From Isohypsibius dastychi (Eukaryota; Tardigrada; Eutardigrada; Parachela; Isohypsibiidae), in assembly GCA_034696485.1 (NCBI GenBank), contig JAQIWT010000006.1, forward strand, positions 1 through 64,000: 64,000 nt of DNA, given 5' to 3'. This document shows, one piece after another, positions 12,597-24,007 of the stretch (position 1 is its first letter; every line of letters begins with the position of its first letter). Made by a program: the position numbers and the translations under genes. The notes under the pieces are model-generated. The model ran no database searches, had not been told where the DNA came from, and saw nothing but the letters and a program-made list of their open reading frames with translations.

Positions 12597-15500
12597 GGCT
12601 TTTCCGATCCAACATGCACCAGGAATGGGGTGGAATCAGGGAAGCTGCAAAAGAGACGAGCGAATTTGCATTTTACTCGCTTTTCAAGAAATTTCAAATA
12701 TCCCGCTACAATGAAGTTTTCTGTGGCGTAATTGATTTTACCAAGCCCCCCCCCCCACCCACCCACCCACCTGAAATGCCATCGCCCCTTTGTCAATGTG
12801 TCCTTCCTAGGTTCCTACAGAAGGCGCTCCTCGAGTCGTCTGCATTTATTCACCGGTACCTGCGTCACAACATTTTATTTATTGCTGTTCAGTTAATTCT
12901 TGAGTTGTAGCTTATAAAGATGGAATTTTTCATTGATTTCCTGGAACAGGTGGCGGAAATCCGTTTCCGGTCAAGAGTTCGACGACGCAGGTGACTTTCT
13001 TGATCAAGTTATTATTCGACCAGAAAAATCTTCTCCGTTCACTGAATGGCATTTCGTGTTAATTTGCCATCTGACTACAGCATAGTTTGCATTAAACACT
13101 GAAGAGACAGTGCGGCTTTCTGTTCAGTGTGTTTTCTCCAGAGTCTATTGTCTAAATGTCTATTTAAACAATTGTTGGAATGCTTCCGCTGCGCAGAGGT
13201 GCGTCTCCGCGTTTGTCACGAAATCCGAGGTTACACATTTTCTAATATTTTCTTGCCACCAGTGAATCAGGTTGACGTACCGAATAAGCAGGTTACTGTA
13301 CCAAACGAAGAAGCACCAGCTATTTCTTTTTCGGTGGTCCGGTCGGGAGGAAACCCTCGTACCGGCGGGCAACGCGCATTGACTTTCTGGAGCACGTAAA
13401 ACGAGAAGTGTCATTAAGTTACAGGTTTAATAGTTTCGGCCAAATTAGCAATTAATGGTCTTTCCAGCTAATCGGGACAAGGGCAACAACCTTGTTTGAC
13501 AGAACTCCATTACCATTCTGTTTTTGAACAACAGCTCCGTTCAGAGTTCAGACGAATAAATTAAACTCTTACGCCCCTAGCCCTCCCAAATGCTGTCATC
13601 TTAGTTCTTAGGTATACGTGTAATTTCTAGAATTTTTGCGACCAACTTGAATTTTTTTCTCGATCATAGCAGAATAGGGAACAGAAATTGCGGTTGGATG
13701 TGTTTTCTAATATTAAATTTTTTAAGCTAAAGTACTGTTATAATACATTGTGCTGCGAATTACATACTTCGTTCTTACTCAACTCCAAGTTGAATTCTCC
13801 GGTAAAACATTATCAGCCCAAAGACCACCTCAGTTAATGGATTCAGGTCTTCTGATTTAATTCTAAAAAGTGCTTTATTGGCAGATTATAGTATTTTGTT
13901 TTTCTATCTTAGATTGCTAATGGCGTTAGAGCCTGATAACCCGTTATTTTCCTCTGGATGAATCTGGTTCATGGGCACGGTCAATGGTGCTAATGGAATC
14001 GCATCAAGTTCGTTTTCAACTCCCCGAACGCGTTTTCTAAAAGCGAGCAGGGGCTAATTTCAATCACCATTAATAAAATTCAACAGTCCATGACGGTCGC
14101 CCTTGAATCGATTCCGGTCCTAATTCGCGCCTGGTATTTTCCAAACAAAGCCTTGAAAACCGCACGAAGCTGCGTTGGTGAAGTATCCCTACTTCGTGAG
14201 CCGAGCTCCCGCCAGAAAACACCTACTGGCGCTTTATATAATCCAAGAGCCAGATTAAAATTTTCGATTTTTTCTTAAGCTGTTTATGTTGTACTGTATA
14301 TGTGACTCGTTTTTCATGAAAGTCAATAAAACATCTTTACCACAACGAATTCCTTTAGGACAGTGATACGCCTAATATAAACGTTGTTGGGTAACACGGA
14401 TCAAGAGTTTCATCGCTAAAGGAGCCCCAAGAAGCATATGATAATTGAATTTGCATCGATATTCGAAGTGCAGTTACGGAACGTATGTTCACAGCCGGAT
14501 AATCTTTCCCTTGCTGCACTAAATGTATCGATACGTTTTATGTCCGGTGCCGTGCAAGTCATCCGATTTATGTTTGGGAAATACTTTACAGTATGGTATT
14601 CCGTGATGAAGTGAAACGTGTGTTTGGTATTTGACCTGAGGATATTTCTGTTTCAACTCGTTGATCACGTTTGCAATTAAAAATTTGGGAACATGAGAAG
14701 TTTTGTAATGAATGCATGCATGACGCGGATGGGTCCGGGAGCACACGTGCATAGAACGATGTATGATAACGAAAAAAAACCTCGGGGGAAGTGACGTGCA
14801 ATTCCTTCTTCCGCCACAACTTTTGAGATCACACTTACCACTTGGTAGGCTTTGTTTTCCCAGAAAGATTTCTTGTTAAAGAATCGAAATTGCCGTATTG
14901 AGGACTGTGTTTAACGCAATCGCGATACATTCTATGTACGTCCTTGAATAGCTAAGACGGTTATTAGACATTACTTTCTGTTCGACAAGATGAGATGAGG
15001 AGGTTCGATATCTCAGGCAGTACTTACTGTATTACACTTTTATAAGTATTTATAAGGTGCTATAAGTTGATAAGTATTTATAAGTTGTATATACCATAAA
15101 TATGACATTTATGTCAACTAAAATTACAGTTATATTACTGGATATCGCATTACAGTACATACTACATTGTGATAATTGTATAATGCGTACAGTATCAGTA
15201 GAAAAGATGTTCATAAATTGCCGTGTACTTTTTTTACATGTAGTATTGTTAGTTTTTGATATTAAAATGGAAGAACGTCAACAAGAGCCATACTCAATGA
15301 CTTCTGAGAAATGACAGAGATATCTGAATTTTTGAATACTCTATGGTCAGCTGTTGGAGTCGACAGTCTCAAGTAGTGCACGGAACAACGAAAAAGTAGT
15401 CAAACCTTTCTTACGTTACGCCGGTTTTTCATCTGATTTACCAACACGGTATCCCGCGAATTAATATCCTATTTCAATGCCGATATATTGCAACTTTATG

Positions 15501-16531
15501 AGTGCGTAACTCGTACAAATCGGAAGGTCATCGAGCCATGCTGGATTCACTTCCTTAATTGCGACAGGAACTGACTGTGAAACGAGCACAGTACACTTCC
15601 GTTACACCATGCTCTTCCTCGTTAGAATGAAAATCGCTCCTTCCCTCTTTTCATTCTCAATAACAACCGGAACCCGCAATGTAACATTGGTTATTCAACC
15701 AATTCACACGCCAGCTGTAGGACTTTATTGTACTCCTTTGAGCGAAAATTCAATGGGGTCTCTCAACGAATGCGACGGTATCATTTCGAATAATTTCATT
15801 TGCCATCAAGGTCAAGTTCAATTCCAAGTGTGCTGCGTAATAACAAGAGTGAATCCGCAAAAAATTATCATGCAGAGAATCGAGAAAAAAATCACTTGTC
15901 GTAAAAGGTTGGAGCAGATTAAATGCAAAATTGTCGCCGGTATTTGAAGTGAGTCGAAGTAAAAAATGCGCCGCTAAATGGCCAACAAATCGATATTTGC
16001 AATACGATTTCAAATGAATATTCCAACGACATATGATCGATAAAAACGGATCATCTATTTCTACAATTGATCATCTCGTATGATGATTGATAGCAGCTGT
16101 GGCGATCAGTCCAGCGTGAGTGCAATGTCAAGGACACACATCTCGATTAAAACAAATAAATCCAGAAAAACAAAACTTCCAACATTGGGCAAACAGACTT
16201 TGATTGAATTCTTCTGGCATTTTCCCGTCATATAAAAAGCATATAAAAGATGTTTAAAGAATATCGTATTTCTTCTATACATCAGTCTTTTGTCGAGAAC
16301 ATGCAAAGCCGGTATATATTCGAGGAACAGTAAAAAGAAATCGATCCGTATATTACATAAGACTCGGAATAATGAGCAACATTCTGCGATCGGAAATTAG
16401 CAGTGGCGGAAAGCCCATCCATCAAAATAGTGGATGACAGGGAATTAAATTTAACCAACTCAAGAAATTTCAAGGTTGTTCCCGGAATACTCAACACGTT
16501 GTTTCCGGTGGTAAGCTGATGATTCTCATTC
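12597..16531. other. Intergenic, no gene recognised
   Basis: A 3.9-kb gap. It holds a poly-C/CCCA tract at 12746-12771 and a short AT-rich direct repeat around 15038-15090 (variants of ataagtatttataag). ORFs of 62-112 codons occur on both strands, for example 15609-15947 on the plus strand. None shows a domain, a signal peptide or plausible splice partners. Confidence 0.35.
12746..12771. repeat. Poly-C / CCCA low-complexity tract
   Basis: Eleven Cs followed by ACCC ACCC ACCC ACC. It is one of several long homopolymeric C or G runs in the window. Confidence 0.9.
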
Positions 16532-19492
16532 TCAGACAATTACACAGGAATCGCGTTTGCCGATGGAAATGGAGAAGTTGCTGCTGCGGCGTGAGTCGGA
16601 GTCGGATTTAGAATTACTACTTGTTAAACTGCTCATCCTTGATTGGGATAGTAGAAAAGGCGCTCTCTCAGGCGAGTCGGGGTTGAGATTGCGGACAAAA
16701 ACATTGGGCATGGATTCTCTTCTCTTTTTGATCGCCGGGCTGAGTGCATACTGAATATTGGCTTGCACGAGGAGCTCTGTGAATAATCATAATCATCAAT
16801 TGGCAATCGGATCTCGTACAAATACGGAAGTGTCAACTCGAGGTTGTGTAACGCAGGCTCTGACCTTTAAATATTTCCACGACATTGACATTGAGTTTGG
16901 CGGATGTCTCCACATAACCACATGAGTCCCAATCGCATTTCACCTGCAACCGGAATATAAAATATCGGATCGTCTTTCAATTGGGAATTAACCTTGGAAG
17001 GAATTCACGTTCGCGTCGCGAACACCGTGAAACGACGCATTTCGTGATCAATTATTTAGATTCAATTAGGTGCCACCGCAGTTTTACCTTTCCCTTGAGA
17101 CGGTCTGTATGGAAAACGCGAAAACGTGATTAAGGTTATTTCGCCTGAATTTCCTGATTATTGAATTCGCAGGATTGTGCGACAAACGTGTTTGGATCTT
17201 CCCCAAGATAATCTTCTTTTCTTTCTTCCCGTCACACGCGAACGAGCTTGTCTTTTAATTGTCTCATACAAGCAAACACAATCAGAGTAGCAATGCAACC
17301 CAGTTCAATGCTAGAGTAAGCCCATAATTCATAATCGCAACTGGAACAACTCCCGTCTTCGTCAAAATATTCGCAGCGAACAAAACCCGAAGGTTCCAGT
17401 TGGAACAAAATCTGCTGTTTGGTTTTTCCACAAATGCATTGCTCAATACATGTTTTTCTGATTTTATTTGAGTCTATATAACGTAACTTGAAGTTTCAGG
17501 GATTTTTGTTTTTAGTCATTGTTTCCAAACATGCAAACTTTGAACCAATCTTTTAAAACTTGATTAAATGAATGAAATGCTCAATGAGCTGAGGCAGAAT
17601 ATTCAACAAATTTGTTAACATACAGTAGCAGCCCCAGTTATTGAATTTCAGTTAAGGGCTGTGTCTATTTGTGAATAATTCTAAAACAACGCAAACCGAA
17701 CTAATTAATTTCTTGAGGTGGTTATTAAAACTGTTTTTCTGGGATTTTTGTAACCCAAAATTTTAATAAGAACGACAATGACTCACCAAGCATTCAACAT
17801 AAGTGCGGTCCACTTTCCATTTATCAATGTCAATGTCGATTTTGTTAGCCACGACGACCATCGGTACTTTGACAGCGTCTTGCGCCTCACTCAGAAAATC
17901 AGCCTGTTTAATACGCAGGATTTCATCGCGAATGTTTTTCATCTCCTCAAGTGATTCTTCACTTTCCACCTATTAAGATATTAATAATTCATAAACCAAA
18001 AATTATATAAGTCCATCAAAGTTTCTCACAGAAAATACGAGAATGAAAGCATCACTCCGCCGGATGGCCAGTTCCCGCATCGCCGGAAACCTATAAAATG
18101 CTCGGATGAGTAAGTCTCTTTACATCTTCACGATCAAATAATTACTGATAGTATCCCGACGTGTCGAGAATCTCCAGAGTCAAATTCTGTCCGGCAATTT
18201 CGTACTCGGCTCGATGGAGTTCGTCGATAGTCTTTTTGTACCGAGTTGGGAATCTTTAAAAGAAGTCATCATTATATTTGACAAATAAAATTCCATGTCA
18301 AATGGTTTCTATTTGAGTTATTTTTGGAACAATTCTAAATAATTACCTCTCATATAAAAACTGGGTGATAATTGCGCTCTTGCCCGTGTTTCCTGGAAAA
18401 ACACATTTCTTAGAGTTTTCCGGTTGCGTCATTATTTGAATAGGATAATCAGATGCAGCCGCATGGTGGATGAGTTAGTTGCACAACAATTCAAACTGTT
18501 GATTGCACCCTGCAGGTTCCTGTTTGGGTTTCCCGGCTATTTTTACGTCTTTGATTAATTCACCGGAGGAGAAAATCATTTGCAAATCTGATTAATGAAA
18601 CGAGTCAGGGAGTGACTCGAACCATTTCCGTGAAGCTCATTTCGTGAGACTTGTTGTTGAAAAGTTTGGATTAAATTGCGGTGAAGGATGAAAACAACTC
18701 TGGGCGGGAAAAACACCAAGATACGGAATTTAGTTTGAGTAATTTTTTCTTTAGAATAAAATGCTTAAGAAAAATTGAGGCGAAACTATCTGCGCAAAAA
18801 TTGCCATTGAAACACAAAACATTTATTGCACAAACTGTAAAATTCAAAAATTTACTTGAAATTTTTTATCTAAAGTTTGACAAGAACTCTTCACAAAATT
18901 TATCAGAACTTTTTAAAATTTTAACAAAATTTTTATTTACGCAACTGGTAATGTCCGTCTAAAGTGAATCGATGATATTAATTATTAATATTAACTAGAA
19001 ACCTTTAGTGGGTCAGAAAACATCGTGATTGTCCCAAAAAATCTGTTGAAGTGGAAAAACGTCGGTTTCATTTGCATTTCATTGCTTTGATTACGAAAAA
19101 GTCGTAATATAGTGACCGGGTTAATAAACAAAAGCAGAAGCCATTAATCCACCAATAGTCTCGCGAACTCTCTTTGCTGCAGTATACGTGACGCAACAAA
19201 GCCTTAAAAGATCAGTATGCCGACCAGACTCGACAAAGCTCGCCTGGATATTTCCATAACATCAATCCAGGGCTTCGTTTTATTGCTTTCAAAAAACCGA
19301 ATAAAGTCAGTTAATTGCAAAATTACCTGCTCCCAGCACGGTTACCCGGCGTTGCTGCAATTTCGGGGCAACATAATCGGGAATGCAAGTTGTTGAGGCT
19401 TTGCGGTAAATTTTCTTCGGAGGCATACGGAAGCTGCCGTTTCCATAAAGACTAGTGCGACTTTGCTGATGCGGCATTGTTGGAGTGAGCAT
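16532..19492 (-). CDS. RASD/Dexras-like Ras-family small GTPase with CAAX box
   Basis: Seven exons: 19492-19327, 18392-18347, 18253-18146, 18090-18030, 17969-17787, 16943-16865 and 16776-16532. They total 888 nt, 295 residues. A basic N-terminal extension of about 48 residues precedes the G domain. G1 is GAGNTGKS (54-61), G3 is DTSGYYQFPAM, G4 is NKID and G5 is ETSAK. DTSG replaces the usual DTAG, and the catalytic Gln after it (Ras Gln61) is replaced by Tyr, as in RASD1/Rhes-like proteins, so intrinsic GTPase activity is probably weak. A long Ser-rich basic C-terminal extension ends in Cys-Val-Ile-Val, a CAAX prenylation signal, which places it at membranes. RASD proteins modulate G-protein-coupled signalling, but the orthologue here is not settled. 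The first intron is about 930 bp and the fifth about 840 bp. Confidence 0.92.
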
Positions 19493-21125
19493 TCTTCCTC
19501 AGATCATCCTTAGAAAAAAACCGGCTCGATAGAGCAACGTCAGATTAATGATTATATACACAGAAAGTGGTTCCGAGCTAGATTAATCTAATTGGGGCAC
19601 TCGGGGATTTCATCAAGATAAGATAAAGTAAAAGAACGTTGTTTTAAGCTCTTTTATACGCCAGTGATTTAAAGTCACATGTCAGACATGTTCTCTCGTG
19701 GCTTTGAAAAGGATGGAAGTCCGGAGGGGGAGGTCCTCCGTCCGCCTCACGCATTCCTCCCGGGTCCTCCTCTCCGGAAGCGAATGCGGCGCTAGGAGGG
19801 AATTTGTTTCAGCTTCGTTTATGGTCACATTATATTCGCTCTTTGAAGCGATAATTTTGTTTACCGCGGACGTGCGGATCGCTGGAAAATGTCAACCAAA
19901 TTGCGTCTTTCTCGATAGAAGGGTACACTAAAACATGGAATTAAAAGTCGGGAATTCTTTATTTAGACTCACGTTCCTCATTTTCAAATTGATCTGAAAT
20001 CTTCATGACAAGCAGACAGGTCGTTACGATTGTCCCGAACCAAAATCACTGCACTTGAATGAAGGCCACTATAATTCAGAGCTCACTCTTCCGCGTGGCC
20101 TATATTTGGTACATTTCATTCATTGAAAGTTTCTTCCCCGAACAGCCCGTGAACTTCATGCTGTTTCAGGGTGTTTCATGGCCGGAAATAGCCCTAAAAA
20201 CTTGTTCGATAACCCTTGAGTTACGAACTTTCCCCGTCGGCTTGTAGTTACTAATTGTGAATCTCTTTTTGGTTAGATTAACTTAAAGGCCGAGCTAATA
20301 AAAACTTATGTATTCATATCTTATTTTGATAAACATGATTCATGAAAGTCAGCCAAAAGCAAGCCAACGTCGACATTTTAATTTAAAATTTTGCTGTACA
20401 TGGAGACTTTCAGCTGATTCGCACTGTAAGATGATTTAAATTGAGTATAATCTTAAGTTAGTCTTTTTGAATAAGTTCAGGTTTTTGACTTCAAAATATT
20501 GAAAATCTTTTTCTAAATTAAATAAACACATTGATTATTTGAAATTTCAATAATTGTACGCAAAATTTGAGAAATATCAGCGAAACAATTATCAGATCGA
20601 CAGATTAGTTGCAAAAGAGTCTATAAGTAGCTATTTTTTCACTCTGTTGTTGGAAATGGCGCGGGTCTGTCTCTGCTGTTTCAGTTTCTGCGAGCCACGT
20701 GTGATGTTTCTAGTCCAGGGCTTTCGTAGCGTGCAGGTCAGATGATTAGTGCTCTTCGAGCAATTGGGTGTATTTGTAGGCCTTAGACCCCATCTCGGGT
20801 GTCCCCAGTTTAATTGGAAAAGTTTTCTTTGGGAGGATAAGGTGGGCGTTTCCCCTACAGTCGTTGTAATCACCCGTGTCCATTCCAAAGATTGCCTGAC
20901 AGGTTAGTCGGTTGCAATTTTTTTTACAAATGCGTAAAACAATAGCCAAAGACCGCGGTCATATTGAATGAACAGAAAACCATAACGTTTTTGGAAGTTT
21001 TCAACCCGAAATCAAAAAATGGGAATATGGAAGTATTGAAAAACAAATTTTAGAAAACCAATATTTTTTATTTTCAGCATATTATTCAGCAAATGAATCG
21101 ATATGATTTGATTCAGAAGATCACG
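19493..21125. other. Intergenic; 5' flank of the GTPase gene and 3' flank of the sulfotransferase
   Basis: No gene supported. A GC-rich patch at about 19700-19790, with several CCTCC/GGAGG runs, stands out from the AT-rich surroundings. Antisense ORFs at 20631-20949 have no recognisable content. Confidence 0.35.
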
Positions 21126-22494
21126 TTATTCATATTGAAACTCGAAGCCATCCAGTTTGCCGTTGACCCGAGCTTCTTCCTTTGCAATCCACTTTTCAAC
21201 GCGTTCATTTTGTTCAGGAGTTAGCGCTTTCTTCCAGTTCCCAACTCCCCCTTTATAAATTAACAAACATTTTTAGTTGAAGGTTTCTATTGCAGGTGAA
21301 CTGCTTCGTTAAATTTACCTTCATCCATAAATTCTGAAACGCTGAAATCCCAGTAACCGGCGTCAGCGAGTTTTTCGCGATTGACGATTTCATTGTCTTT
21401 CATTTGCTCAAAATGAGTGTGATGATGGATGGCGGAAATCTGGGTTTTCGATAAGCTTCTCCCCAAAAACAAGCCGAGTTTTTGTATGACTTCTGGCGTA
21501 TCCTGTCAAATAAATAACTTCAACCCTGAATTTACACGCATCAGCTCACATGTTTCTGTTCTATAGAATTTGATTGTTTAAGAGCCAGAACACACCTTGA
21601 CCATGTCCTCAAATGTGGTGAAGAAGATATTAGACTGGGTTTTGGAAGCATCCCAAAAATCGGCTACATGGTCAAAAAACGGCGAATAGATGGCGCGGTC
21701 ATCTTCGAAACTTTGAATGGTGTCGTCCATCGTTCCATCAAACTGCATTGGAACAGTTGCAGAAATGAAACCGTGCATCCCGCAGATTGTGTCTTTTGGA
21801 TTAGCCGCAACATAAACGATCTGCAAATACAATGTACTCTGTAAACTGCTAACAACAAAATATTTTAGCTTAACACATAAATATAAATATAAATATAAGA
21901 ATATTTAGTAAAATATTTTAGCCGCTTTCTAGAAGTATTCTAACCTTGCATTTTGACAGTATTTGTTTCGGCATCGCTTTGTACGAAAGATGTGTGTAAT
22001 AAATTCGTGGATGATTCGACTTTTTGATCTTATCGATTGGCCGTTCGCCTTCTTCCATAGTTGGGAAGGTCAGCTCCAAATAGGGAACCTTCTCTTCTAG
22101 CGTCGGCTCAGTATAAATATGTAACGGATCTCCATCTTTGTGAATCATGAGCACAATTCCGCTCATGAAGGTTGTTCCTGTAGAATTTTATAAACATTCA
22201 GTGTTCTGGTGTTATTTTTGGCAAACCGCTTTTTTGCACCAACCGCATTTTGGAAAAGTGCAAATTACAATATCGTCCTCGGTTACATCGACAGTTTCAA
22301 CATCCGGTAGGGTCTCGTACATCGGATATGGCACCATGCATCCGCGGTAATCAGTTCTGTAAAAAGGAAGCAACAATGAATAAACACAGGTGAAAAGATC
22401 TTTGTTAGTACATCGAATGAACGTACAAAAATTCTGGATCATCGAATTTGTATTTAAAATCGTCCGGAGAAATTTTTCCAAAAAGGTTCCCCAT
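21126..22494 (-). CDS. Cytosolic sulfotransferase (SULT family)
   Basis: Six exons: 22494-22427, 22356-22244, 22177-21945, 21820-21596, 21502-21319 and 21250-21126. They total 948 nt, 315 residues. The family transfers sulfate from PAPS to hydroxyl or amine groups on hormones, lipids or xenobiotics in the cytosol. The PAPS-binding loop is TFPKCGTT (56-63; usual form PKxGTTW, here followed by Phe). The catalytic His region is TEPTLEEKVPYLE followed by IYYTHLSY. The 3'-phosphate motif reads YVAANPKDT, where most family members have Arg in place of the second Ala. The C-terminal PAPS motif is GGVGNWKKALTPEQ (canonical RKGxxGDWKxxFT). Both departures could lower cofactor affinity. No signal peptide or membrane anchor. 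MGNLFGKISPDDF at the N-terminus fits a myristoylation signal only loosely. Confidence 0.95.
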
Positions 22495-24007
22495 ATCTCA
22501 CGACTGCGCCACCCCGTATCGATAATAACAAACGTTTGACAAAGTTCTATATGTAGGGCCGCTGAAATGGCTTTGATTTGAGTTCTCCTAGCTTTTATTC
22601 TTCTGATTACACCAGAGGAGATTTCCTCACTCTTTTTTGAATGGTATTTTCCGCAAAAACTCTTTTCAAATCGGAGATTGTCCTGAAGGTAAAAACGTGA
22701 ACATAGGCTGAATTCTCGAACAAGACTTGCTCACGGTTATTTACTGTGATGCACCCGTTGTTCAATAAAACAGATTAAAACACGGAATAAAACATAAGAA
22801 CATTTGATTGGTCATCGACCATTGATTAATTACGCTCGCCACTCGCGGCATTTGTTTGAAAGCTGACGAGAATGGTTAACCAGTTTCATTAGTGCAAATA
22901 TAAAGAAACAAGTAGTTTACTTGTTTCAAGTGGTTGAGCCAAGAAGAAATATGACATGATTACATCATCTCTTCTACGAGTCCGGACGGACGACCCTGAA
23001 CTTCATTTAAACTTTGAAACTCTAAAAACGGACGGTAAAACAAGTCTAGAATTGCACACTGGAGTCAACGCCCAGTTGACTTACTTAGTTTACACTTCCA
23101 TTTCAATTCAATGTCGCTGCTGTGATAAATTTTGTTATTTTAGAAACGAATCAGTTTTCATAAATTCACCGGAAAAACCCTTCATAATATTGAATTTTTT
23201 CATTTCAGCATTCTAACGACTTAGTTATGTTGGTAATTTAGTCACACGCATTCTGTACTTAAAAAACGCAGAATTAAACTCCACTATATTTGAGTTTTTT
23301 TGCGGAGTTACTACTGGCGTCTTTATGAATATAACTTGGTTTTTGAAGACAGCTAACTCATTACTGTGTGGTTTGGGCTACAATTTTCTTTGCCAAGTTT
23401 TCCCGTGACTGACGGGGTTTTTTTGATCCGATAATTTTACCTCAAAAAGCAAAGATCACACGAGTTTGTGTTTGTAACCACGTAGCGGTCAGTCAAACGG
23501 ATTTCTTAACCAACGACCAGCCATTTGCAATCACCCATGACGCAGCTTCCCCAAAAACAAGTTAGCGGATCCACAATTACATACAGCCAGTTGTTTGTTA
23601 ATCACCGGCATCCTATGGACATTCCGTTTACCGTAGGCTACCAGTTCGGTCTGAGTACACCAGCAAGATGAATTAGTTCAATAACTCCAGTTTGTATATT
23701 TACACGACAAACTTAAGCTGTTGCCTTGAAAAGGACAACTTCGTGTCATTGTTAAGTTTATTGCTCACCGAAAGTAGGAAGCCAGGCAGCACAGCGAGAA
23801 AAAAGCAATTTATAAGAAGAGACGGGAGCGATGCGGCCCGGCTAATTGCCAGTCAAGAGCCCAGGTACATATGTCCAGTACCGACCTTTTTTAACTCCGA
23901 CTTATTCCAACATTAACTCTACATCGTTTCACCCATCTTGAATCTGCGCTATCAAGGCGCTTTTTTCTTATTCAACAATTCACCGAAAAATCGGACTACT
24001 TCCAGCC
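22495..24007. other. Intergenic between divergent genes; two promoters, no gene seen
   Basis: The sulfotransferase (minus) and the Gly-rich protein (plus) are transcribed away from each other, so this 1.5 kb should hold both promoters. No RNA gene or conserved ORF was identified. Confidence 0.4.

Noticed and set aside
15001-15030. Possible tRNA B-box-like sequence (AGGTTCGAT)
   Set aside because: No matching A box or cloverleaf could be drawn around it.
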